Shown piece by piece: positions 1-4,659 of a stretch of DNA of 7,940 bases. Numbering within the stretch: position 1 is the first letter of the stretch; each line of letters begins with the position of its first letter. Made by a program: the position numbers and the translations under genes. The stretch comes from Candidatus Roizmanbacteria bacterium CG_4_10_14_0_8_um_filter_39_9 (GTDB taxonomy: Bacteria; Patescibacteriota; Microgenomatia; UBA1406; GWC2-37-13), in contig PFLF01000048.1 of NCBI GenBank assembly GCA_002784505.1, positions 1-7,940 of the forward strand. Direction: 5' to 3'. The notes under the pieces are model-generated. The model ran no database searches. It was not told where the DNA came from and saw nothing but the letters and a program-made list of their open reading frames with translations.

Positions 1-1
1 A

Positions 2-643
2 GATGTTGCCCACGAAATGAAAACTCCCATCGCCACACTTCGGAGTAGTTTTGAGGTTACCCTACATAAAGAACGGTCAAATGAGGAATATAAAAAAATA
101 ATTAAGGATTCAATAACAGAGACTGACAGATTAACAACAACGCTTAAAGATGTGCTGGATTTAGCCTGGAGTGAGGTGCCGAATGAAAATTTGAGAGAAT
201 CTTTTGATTTATCCATACTTATAAGTGAGCTTATTGAAATAACACAAAAACTAGCAGTAAAAAAGCAAATCAAAGTAATATACACCATTACTCCAGGCGT
301 TCAAATGAAAGGATTTCGCGAACGTTTAGGAAGAGCAATATTAAATATTATTGATAACGCGATTAAATATAGTTCTCCAAATGGAAAAATACACATTTCA
401 TTAATTAAAGAATTTAACAATGTTTTAATTTCCATTAAGGATGGTGGACAGGGAATTGGGGAGAAAGAATTAGATCATATTTTCGATCGGTTTTATCGGG
501 GTTCAAAAACTGAAAAAATCTTTGGATCCGGTTTGGGTCTAGCCATCGCAAAGGCAACAATTGGCATACATAAAGGTGTTATTCAGGTAAAAAGCAAACC
601 AGGTCTGGGGTCAACTTTTTCAATCGCTGTCCCTCTTTCATAA
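2..643 (+). CDS. Sensor histidine kinase, C-terminal part (5' end off window)
   Basis: The reading frame is open from base 2, so the gene begins upstream and only 213 residues are visible. The fragment opens inside the HisKA dimerisation helix with DVAHEMKTPI, an H-box whose phospho-accepting His is codon 11-13. A HATPase_c domain follows: N-box around GRAILNIIDNAIKYS, G1 box DGGQGIG, F-box FDRFYRGS and G2 box GSGLGLAIA, ending in the usual GSTFSIAVPL strand. All catalytic boxes are intact. The family autophosphorylates on His and passes the phosphate to a response regulator. The sensor and membrane part is off the window, so the stimulus is unseen. The stop codon directly abuts a direct-repeat promoter that recurs before the metal-export operon at 4660, so copper or envelope stress is a reasonable inferred signal. 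The internal ATG at 17 lies inside the H-box and is not the start. Confidence 0.95.
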   Translation, partial: DVAHEMKTPIATLRSSFEVTLHKERSNEEYKKIIKDSITETDRLTTTLKDVLDLAWSEVPNENLRESFDLSILISELIEITQKLAVKKQIKVIYTITPGVQMKGFRERLGRAILNIIDNAIKYSSPNGKIHISLIKEFNNVLISIKDGGQGIGEKELDHIFDRFYRGSKTEKIFGSGLGLAIAKATIGIHKGVIQVKSKPGLGSTFSIAVPLS

Positions 644-680
644 CTCCTTCATTGTTTCTTCACAATTGGTGTTGTAAAAT
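644..680 (+). promoter_or_regulatory. Putative response-regulator box and -10 (site A)
   Basis: Two imperfect direct repeats, CTCCTTCAT (644-652) and TTTCTTCAC (655-663), start 11 bp apart. They are followed by 11 nt and a -10-like TAAAAT (675-680) preceded by TTG. Repeats on one helix face ending just upstream of the -10, over the -35 zone, are typical of OmpR/PhoB-family activators. The same layout, base for base in spacing, occurs at 4593-4629. Predicted transcription start is about 687. The binding protein is inferred to be the partner of the kinase ending at 643; it is not seen. Confidence 0.6.
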
Positions 681-705
681 GTTTGCATTATCGTTACTTA
701 TATAT

Positions 706-801
706 ATGAAAAAAGTTGCAATGATAAACGGACTGTTGTTATCATGCAATACGACCATACAAAGTCAACAACAGGAAGAACGGGAGGTGATAATTATATG
801 A
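706..801 (+). CDS. Putative 31-aa leader or lipoprotein-like small ORF
   Basis: ATG at 706 opens a 31-codon frame beginning MKKVAMINGLLLSC and continuing with a Gln/Glu-rich stretch. Its TGA (799-801) overlaps the next gene's ATG (798-800) as ATGA. The N-terminus resembles a short lipoprotein signal: two Lys, a hydrophobic run and LLSC as a possible lipobox. The ATG lies about 19 nt after the predicted transcription start and has no Shine-Dalgarno sequence, like most genes here. It could be a genuine small lipoprotein, a leader peptide coupling translation to the SHOCT gene, or a chance ORF. I do not recognise a family. The stop/start overlap and the promoter spacing are the main support. Confidence 0.35.
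   Translation: MKKVAMINGLLLSCNTTIQSQQQEEREVIII
716..749 (+). promoter_or_regulatory. Stem-loop in the leader of the SHOCT operon
   Basis: TTGCAATGATAA (716-727) pairs with TTATCATGCAA (739-749): 11 base pairs with one bulged A at 721 and an 11-nt loop. It lies between the predicted promoter and the SHOCT ribosome-binding site, inside the small ORF. No T-tract follows, so it is not an intrinsic terminator. It could be an RNA structure or a DNA operator; function is unknown. Confidence 0.45.
783..791 (+). promoter_or_regulatory. Consensus Shine-Dalgarno that fixes the SHOCT start
   Basis: GGAGGTGAT at 783-791 is a full-length match to the anti-Shine-Dalgarno sequence, six bases before the ATG at 798. 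It is the only strong ribosome-binding site I see in the window. It decides against the longer frame starting at 744. Confidence 0.85.
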
Positions 802-1031
802 TGGGAAACTATTTCGATAACAATTTGATTGGGTGGAATTTTATACCTTTTGGGTGGATTTTTATGATGGCCTTTTGGGGGCTCATAATCTGGGTAATTT
901 TTAGCTTGGTAAGAGGAAATCGTGAAAATGGTCCTAAAGAAAAGTCTCCGCTTGAAATCTTAAAGGAGCGCTATGCCAAAGGAGAGGTTGATAGGAAGGA
1001 ATTTGAAGAAATAAAAAAAGTTATTAATTAA
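798..1031 (+). CDS. Small SHOCT-domain membrane protein
   Basis: A 77-residue protein. It has a short N-terminal stretch, one aromatic-rich transmembrane helix at about residues 16-38, a polar Arg/Asn/Lys linker, and a C-terminal SHOCT domain at about residues 50-77 (PLEILKERYAKGEVDRKEFE). SHOCT is a short amphipathic oligomerisation motif found at the ends of many small bacterial membrane proteins. No enzymatic role is implied, and the tail should face the cytoplasm. The start at 798 is chosen for the consensus Shine-Dalgarno sequence; a longer frame exists from 744 but begins inside a hairpin and has no such site. The gene overlaps the upstream small ORF by ATGA and is 9 bp from the DUF302 gene, so the three are probably co-transcribed from the promoter at 644-680. 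Small SHOCT proteins often sit beside metal-resistance genes, which fits here. Confidence 0.85.
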   Translation: MMGNYFDNNLIGWNFIPFGWIFMMAFWGLIIWVIFSLVRGNRENGPKEKSPLEILKERYAKGEVDRKEFEEIKKVIN

Positions 1032-1040
1032 AATATTTAT

Positions 1041-1457
1041 ATGGATAATTTTGACTACACGGTCATCACAAAAAAATCATTCAGTGATGCAGTAAAGTCG
1101 GTTTCGGAAGAAACAAAAAAAGCAGGCTTTCGCGTCCTTTATATCCACGATGTTGCCGCTACCCTTGCCGAGAAAAACTTTCAGATTGAACCATTTAAGA
1201 TTGTTGAAATCTGTAATGCAAAAAGTGCCTACACCGTCCTTCAGACTGATATTAAAATTGGCCTATGTTTACCCTGTAAGATCAATGTGTATGTCAAAAA
1301 TAAACCCGCCTCCACTAAAGCTTCGGCGGGCAAACAGACTTTTATTTCCGGCATGAGACCAATTGTTCTTTCTCAGTTTTTTCCAAAAGCCAATCTTGGC
1401 AATTTACCAAAAGAAATTGACCAGATAATTCAAAAAATAATTAATCTCGCGAAATAA
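1041..1457 (+). CDS. DUF302-domain protein with an inserted repeat
   Basis: A 138-residue soluble protein with no signal peptide or membrane helix. It follows the DUF302 pattern: an N-terminal helix (FSDAVKSVSEETKKAGF), a strand and helix at residues 30-45, the IVEICNAKSAYTVLQ block at 54-68, and the signature GLCLPCKINVYV at 74-85. DUF302 proteins are small alpha-beta proteins of unknown biochemistry. Their Cys in the LPC motif is common, and they often occur near redox or metal genes. Residues 89-97 (PASTKASAG) are encoded by a GC-rich palindromic element and fall where the family normally has a tight turn, so they look inserted. The gene starts 9 bp after the SHOCT stop with no Shine-Dalgarno sequence, suggesting co-transcription. 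It converges with the minus-strand gene ending at 1477. Confidence 0.85.
   Translation: MDNFDYTVITKKSFSDAVKSVSEETKKAGFRVLYIHDVAATLAEKNFQIEPFKIVEICNAKSAYTVLQTDIKIGLCLPCKINVYVKNKPASTKASAGKQTFISGMRPIVLSQFFPKANLGNLPKEIDQIIQKIINLAK
1305..1331 (+). repeat. GC-rich palindromic repeat inside the DUF302 gene
   Basis: CCCGCC (1305-1310) and GGCGGG (1325-1330) form inverted arms around a 14-nt centre that contains AAGCTT. The 27-nt unit is 19/27 GC (counted by hand), far above its surroundings, and adds exactly nine codons in frame. It resembles, from memory, a short interspersed palindrome abundant in some Patescibacteria genomes. Only one copy is in this window, so its repetitiveness cannot be shown here. 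Confidence 0.65.
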
Positions 1458-1476
1458 AGTTTTTTGCCTGTGTTTT

Positions 1477-1878
1477 TTACGGTACATCTACGGTAAAGTC
1501 TCTATTTTCAACACTTCCATCAGGCATCGTAACCTTTGCGCTTACTCGCCAGGGACCTCTCATCGTCATTCTCCCCACTGCAGAATAGCGGCCATTTCCC
1601 TGAGGTGTCGCATCTCCCTGTTGTGGTCCCATATTCATGGTTGTCATATTGAGATCATATGATACTTTCGCATCATCAACCGGCTTGCCGTTTTTATCTT
1701 TTACTTCAATGAGAAACGTTGCTGGCCCCGGTTGAAGCGGGTCAGGATTAGTCGAAAGACTTATTCCCGATGTACTGCTTATATTCGGACTTCCCGTTAC
1801 AAAACGACCTTGAAGTTCAAATAAAATTCCTATGCTTACCACTATTGCTATTATTACTAATATAGTTTTAGTATTCAT
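1477..1878 (-). CDS. YtkA/FixH-like secreted or membrane-anchored protein
   Basis: A 133-residue protein. An N-terminal hydrophobic helix at about residues 5-22 (ILVIIAIVVSIGILFELQG) acts as an anchor or uncleaved signal, and no clear cleavage motif follows. The rest is an Ig-like beta domain of the YtkA/FixH type: LQPGPATFLIEVKDKNGKPV, then VSYDLNMTTMNMGPQ, then GRYSAVGRMTMRGPWRVSAKV. The domain should lie outside the membrane. The Met-rich MTTMNMG motif is where YtkA-like proteins often carry metal-binding Met residues, so copper binding is plausible but inferred. The start at 1878 is chosen because ATGA overlaps the upstream gene's stop; a longer frame reaching 2049 merely runs back through that gene. 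It is the last gene of the dsbA-like operon. FixH proteins serve cytochrome oxidase assembly elsewhere, but no oxidase gene is visible. Confidence 0.75.
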   Translation of the reverse strand: MNTKTILVIIAIVVSIGILFELQGRFVTGSPNISSTSGISLSTNPDPLQPGPATFLIEVKDKNGKPVDDAKVSYDLNMTTMNMGPQQGDATPQGNGRYSAVGRMTMRGPWRVSAKVTMPDGSVENRDFTVDVP

Positions 1879-2381
1879 ATATTTTTTTCCAGTGTACAAG
1901 CTTGATTTGAATTTATAATTAACATATAAAAAGAAATTGTTAAAAGAACTAATGATATATATGATATTTCGGCCCCACGAAACGGCAGGTACATTACACT
2001 TCCACTTAATCCTAAAAGAGAAAGAATAGGAAGTCCACACGCGGCACAACCACTCCCTACTATGCCGAGAAGCGAGTTACCCCCGACCACTAACCGCAAA
2101 TTTTTATTGTTTTTTAACAGGCTCACTTTGCCAAACAGTAAAGTAAGATTGGCCCCCGTTAATAGCGCAACTAAAAATAACACCGTAAGACCTGGACCAC
2201 TCATGGCTGTCCACATTCCCTTAAGAAGCGAAAATAATAGTTTCAGTTTATAAGCAACATCATATTCTCCCCATAAGGTATCTCTGAGAATGCGGACATT
2301 CATCGAATAAGTAATTACTATGACATAAAGTAAAGCGATTAACAACGTAGGGATGATAAACCTTCTGGAAAATAGCGTCAC
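1875..2381 (-). CDS. Four-helix membrane protein with an intramembrane CxxC motif
   Basis: A 168-residue protein with predicted membrane segments at about residues 8-28, 63-83, 98-130 and 138-157. The most striking part is the third segment, GNSLLGIVGSGCAACGLPI, with C112 and C115 as a CxxC embedded in a small-residue, Gly-rich helix; C162 is close to the C-terminus. I do not recognise a characterised family. The start is GTG at 2381, five bases after the DsbA-like stop, with no Shine-Dalgarno sequence, so translational coupling is likely. Its TGA overlaps the next ATG. An internal ATG at residue 27 is possible but would remove the first helix. Between a CPFC thioredoxin-fold protein and a YtkA-like protein, it could reoxidise or reduce the DsbA-like partner, or carry a soft metal. 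Neither role is shown. Confidence 0.75.
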   Translation of the reverse strand: MTLFSRRFIIPTLLIALLYVIVITYSMNVRILRDTLWGEYDVAYKLKLLFSLLKGMWTAMSGPGLTVLFLVALLTGANLTLLFGKVSLLKNNKNLRLVVGGNSLLGIVGSGCAACGLPILSLLGLSGSVMYLPFRGAEISYISLVLLTISFYMLIINSNQACTLEKNI

Positions 2382-2386
2382 TTGCG

Positions 2387-3133
2387 TTATTTTAAAACCT
2401 GTTCAATAACTGTCTTGAAGGCATCTACTGGTTGGGCACCAACCAACATTTGAGTCTTTCCTTTGCTATCAATAACGAATGTTGTTGGAGTGCCATTTAC
2501 GCCCGCAAGATTCCCATCCGCCATTTCGTCTTTCACTGCCTTTGCATATTTTCCCGTATCAAGACACTCTTGAAACGCTTGTTGATTTACCCCAACCTCT
2601 GCAGCCAGCGGTCCAAGATTGGTCAAGTCAAATCCAGTTCCATTTGATGTTGTCCGTTCAAATATTTTGTCAGCATAGTTCCAAAATGCATCGCTTCCTC
2701 CCAGTTCTGCAATACACTTGCCCGCCTCAGCCTCTTTCTGTGCGTTTGCGTGAAATGGTAGGGGATAGTCACGGAAAACTAAACGAATCTTATCTCCATA
2801 CGTTTTTAGCAGCTCTAGTGTAATGGGATGAAATTTTTGACAAAATGGACACTCAAAATCTGAGTATTCAACAAGCGTCACTTTTGCATTTTTATTTCCA
2901 CGAATTCGTTCATCATTTGATACCTCCTTTATTTTTCCCGCAGGAGCTTGTGCGGCTGGCTGTCCGTCTTGTTGAGGTGCAGCGGCTTGTGCCGGTTTAC
3001 CAGCATTTTTTTCAAGAAATTGATTTTTTGTATAAAGTGAACCAATGAAAAAAGATGCGATCACCAACCCAACAACGAGAATTGTTTGTTGATTTAATTG
3101 AAATATCGACGAAAGAGACCTTTGTTCTGTCAT
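2387..3133 (-). CDS. Membrane-anchored DsbA-like thiol-disulfide oxidoreductase
   Basis: A 248-residue protein. It has a short cytoplasmic N-terminus, one helix at about residues 17-33, an Ala/Pro/Gln-rich extracytoplasmic linker at about 42-66, then a DsbA-like thioredoxin domain from about residue 70 to the end. The active site is CPFC (C95, C98) in VEYSDFECPFC, the cis-Pro loop is GTPTTFV (P216), and a helical insertion occupies 125-205. Extra Cys residues at 140 and 190 might form a structural disulfide. The family (Thioredoxin_4, including the BdbD type) makes or rearranges disulfides in exported proteins. No DsbB or VKOR gene is visible; the CxxC membrane protein that follows 5 bp later is a candidate partner by position only. 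Transcription probably starts at about 3157 from a BlaI-type operator-promoter, leaving a leader of about 24 nt without a Shine-Dalgarno sequence. Confidence 0.93.
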   Translation of the reverse strand: MTEQRSLSSIFQLNQQTILVVGLVIASFFIGSLYTKNQFLEKNAGKPAQAAAPQQDGQPAAQAPAGKIKEVSNDERIRGNKNAKVTLVEYSDFECPFCQKFHPITLELLKTYGDKIRLVFRDYPLPFHANAQKEAEAGKCIAELGGSDAFWNYADKIFERTTSNGTGFDLTNLGPLAAEVGVNQQAFQECLDTGKYAKAVKDEMADGNLAGVNGTPTTFVIDSKGKTQMLVGAQPVDAFKTVIEQVLK

Positions 3134-3155
3134 AGTAAAAGTAATGTTTTAGTAA

Positions 3156-3192
3156 TACTACACAGTGTAGTAGGTTGTTTTTTAAAAGTCAA
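3156..3192 (-). promoter_or_regulatory. dsbA-operon promoter overlapped by a BlaI-type operator
   Basis: On the minus strand, TTGACT (-35, 3187-3192) is followed by exactly 17 bp and TACACT (-10, 3164-3169). The -10 lies inside the palindrome TACTACACAGTGTAGTA (3156-3172, plus-strand reading), which has perfect 8-bp arms around one central base. TACA/TGTA dyads are the hallmark of BlaI/MecI/CopY operators, and a related site (14/17 identical) overlaps the -10 of the blaI-like gene. Binding would block RNA polymerase. The promoter reads toward the DsbA-like gene. Confidence 0.8.
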
Positions 3193-3208
3193 GGAGATAT
3201 AAATTAAA

Positions 3209-4153
3209 TCAGCGAATAAAAGAATGATTTCCCGGTAAGAGAAAAGCGTTTGGGTGACTGGGGAATCTACTTGAACATAATATCATCACGTCTTGTCCAC
3301 TTTCATGCAGTTCAATTGCATGAACCGGTGCAACAATAAACAGAGCAATGACACAGAGTGAGAACAGACTTATGAATATATTTTTTAATACTATTATGTG
3401 TTGATATTCCTTATTATGTACAAGCGATTTAATTCGGGCGTCCAATGTATGAGGATCAGCAATAGCTGGCAACACAGACACATAATGGTTAGGTTCGTAT
3501 AGAAGAAGCTTCTTAAAAATTGACACCAGATGTCTATGAGCATTTTCTTTTATTGCTGCTTTATCAGCCATTATTTCTCGTTCCGTACGATATGAGTCAA
3601 TGAGATCTGATAATAGTGGAATGAAAGGAAAAAGAGAAGCCGCAATATGGGCTATAAGCAATGTAAGGGCATCATGATGTTCAAGATGATACTTTTCATG
3701 CAGTAAAATTGTTTTAAGCTCTGACTTGGTAACGAGAGAGACGAGCTTGGTTGAAATATAAATTTTGGGAGATTTAATGCCAAAACAAAAGGCAAACGGT
3801 TTTTCACTCGGCGTCATCGCCACTTTATTAACAAGGCTCATTTCTTTCAAAAGCGATCTGAGTAAGGGGGAAAAAGAAACACTTTTATGAAGACTCCTGC
3901 GAAATCTGTGCATGTGCAAAAACAAGGAAACTAATTTAACAATCGTAACAAGAAGTGTTATTAAAATAATGGCAAAAATAAATAATCCGAATCCGGTAGG
4001 CATTTGAAGTGAGAAGGAATATATCATTTCCTGACAATAGTAAATAGTGTGATGAATAAGAAGAGGAAAGAATTTGTATAATAAAAAACTAACCGCAATA
4101 CTCAGAATTAGAAATAGACCGATGAATATCAGTAAATACTTATTTACTTTCAT
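3209..4153 (-). CDS. M56-family (BlaR1/MecR1-type) membrane metallopeptidase
   Basis: A 314-residue protein with membrane helices at about residues 5-28, 53-79, 161-180 and 251-279. The zinc site is HEKYH (H152, E153, H156) in LLHEKYHLEHHD, with a downstream E193-x3-D197 (EREIMADKAA) typical of the family's third ligand region. M56 peptidases pair with BlaI-type repressors: a signal activates the protease, which leads to repressor loss and gene induction. The penicillin-binding sensor domain of true BlaR1 (about 600 residues) is absent; only about 35 residues follow the last helix, including C293. The signal must therefore be something other than beta-lactam capture by that domain. The gene overlaps the repressor gene by 14 bp, which indicates an operon. 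No terminator is seen before the dsbA-like promoter, so read-through is possible. Confidence 0.92.
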   Translation of the reverse strand: MKVNKYLLIFIGLFLILSIAVSFLLYKFFPLLIHHTIYYCQEMIYSFSLQMPTGFGLFIFAIILITLLVTIVKLVSLFLHMHRFRRSLHKSVSFSPLLRSLLKEMSLVNKVAMTPSEKPFAFCFGIKSPKIYISTKLVSLVTKSELKTILLHEKYHLEHHDALTLLIAHIAASLFPFIPLLSDLIDSYRTEREIMADKAAIKENAHRHLVSIFKKLLLYEPNHYVSVLPAIADPHTLDARIKSLVHNKEYQHIIVLKNIFISLFSLCVIALFIVAPVHAIELHESGQDVMILCSSRFPSHPNAFLLPGNHSFIR

Positions 4154-4517
4154 GTTTTTTTTGCAGCAGTTTTAAAAAATATAATTTTTTTTCTCGAGGA
4201 AGAGTTTCAAGTGACTCTGCAAATGAGACAATGGCAGTATCGTTAAATGCTGAATATAAATTCTTAACAAATACTTGTGCTAGTTTTTTTGCATATGTTT
4301 CTTTTGTTACTTTCGGCATATAAACAAAGCTTATGCCCCGCTCCTTTCTTATAACTATTCCTTTTATATATAACCGATGTAAAATAGTCGCAACAGTTGT
4401 GTAGGCAAGTTTTGTTTTGGGAAGTTTTGTCATGATATCTCGAACAGAGCACGATTTACAATTCCAAATTACAGCCATTACCTCCTGTTCTAATTTACTC
4501 ATCTGTTTTTGTTTCAT
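4140..4517 (-). CDS. blaI: BlaI/MecI/CopY-family winged-helix repressor
   Basis: A 125-residue protein. The N-terminal winged helix covers about residues 7-68: SKLEQEVMAVIW helix 1, SVRDIMTKLP helix 2, recognition helix AYTTVATILHRLYIKGIV (38-55), then a wing with RKERGISFVYMP. A helical dimerisation region makes up the rest. The CopY-type C-terminal CxC pair for metal binding is absent, so control is expected through the overlapping M56 peptidase. The start at 4517 is chosen because the predicted promoter and operator (-10 at 4529-4534, transcription start about 4522) lie between it and the longer in-frame ATG at 4544. That longer start would be upstream of the transcript. An ATG at 4502 is also possible but leaves a very short N-terminus. 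The leader is nearly absent. The symbol denotes the family, not a proven beta-lactamase regulator. Confidence 0.92.
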   Translation of the reverse strand: MKQKQMSKLEQEVMAVIWNCKSCSVRDIMTKLPKTKLAYTTVATILHRLYIKGIVIRKERGISFVYMPKVTKETYAKKLAQVFVKNLYSAFNDTAIVSFAESLETLPREKKLYFLKLLQKKHESK

Positions 4518-4520
4518 ATC

Positions 4521-4557
4521 TACTACATAGTGTAAGATATTCATATACTATTTACAA
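4521..4557 (-). promoter_or_regulatory. blaI promoter with an overlapping autoregulatory operator
   Basis: On the minus strand, TTGTAA (-35, 4552-4557), 17 bp and TACACT (-10, 4529-4534) form a promoter. The -10 is again inside a TACA-N3-TGTA dyad: TACTACATAGTGTAAGA at 4521-4537 in plus-strand reading. Fourteen of 17 bases match the operator at 3156-3172; one arm is degenerate. The same -10 and spacer in both promoters argue for shared repression and autoregulation. The weaker dyad may mean weaker repression. Confidence 0.75.
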
Positions 4558-4592
4558 CTACTCAAGTTAAGATGTATAGTACAAAAACATTG

Positions 4593-4632
4593 TTTCTTCA
4601 TTATTTCTTCATATATCCTTTGTTATGATAAT
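4593..4632 (+). promoter_or_regulatory. Putative response-regulator box and -10 (site B), metal-export operon
   Basis: Two perfect 9-bp direct repeats TTTCTTCAT (4593-4601 and 4604-4612) start 11 bp apart. Eleven nt later lies the -10 TATGAT (4624-4629), extendable to GATAAT at 4627-4632. Repeat spacing and distance to the -10 are the same as at 644-680. No good -35 hexamer is present, as expected for an activator-dependent promoter. Predicted transcription start is about 4636, giving a leader of about 24 nt before the ATG at 4660. It is divergent from the blaI promoter, whose -35 is about 36 bp away. Confidence 0.7.
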
Positions 4633-4659
4633 ACTGTTATCTATTTTATATAGTCCATT

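Noticed and set aside
744..797. Longer N-terminus for the SHOCT protein starting at 744
   Set aside because: The ATG lies within a hairpin arm without a ribosome-binding site, the extra residues are polar and unlike the family, and a perfect Shine-Dalgarno points to 798.
1458..1476. Bidirectional terminator between the convergent genes
   Set aside because: T-runs are present, but I find no stem of useful length in the 19-bp gap or its edges.
1879..2049. N-terminal extension of the YtkA-like gene to 2049
   Set aside because: It only reads another frame of the upstream membrane-protein gene; the ATGA overlap at 1875-1878 marks the start.
2062..3048. Several open frames on the plus strand opposite the redox operon
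   Set aside because: They are shadows of well-supported minus-strand genes, with no recognisable domains.
4518..4544. Start of the BlaI-like gene at 4544
   Set aside because: The predicted -10 and operator lie downstream of that ATG, and the extra nine residues do not fit the family N-terminus.
4573..4583. TGTATAGTACA dyad as a third BlaI operator
   Set aside because: The half-sites are in the opposite order (TGTA...TACA) to the two good operators, and it overlaps no convincing promoter element.
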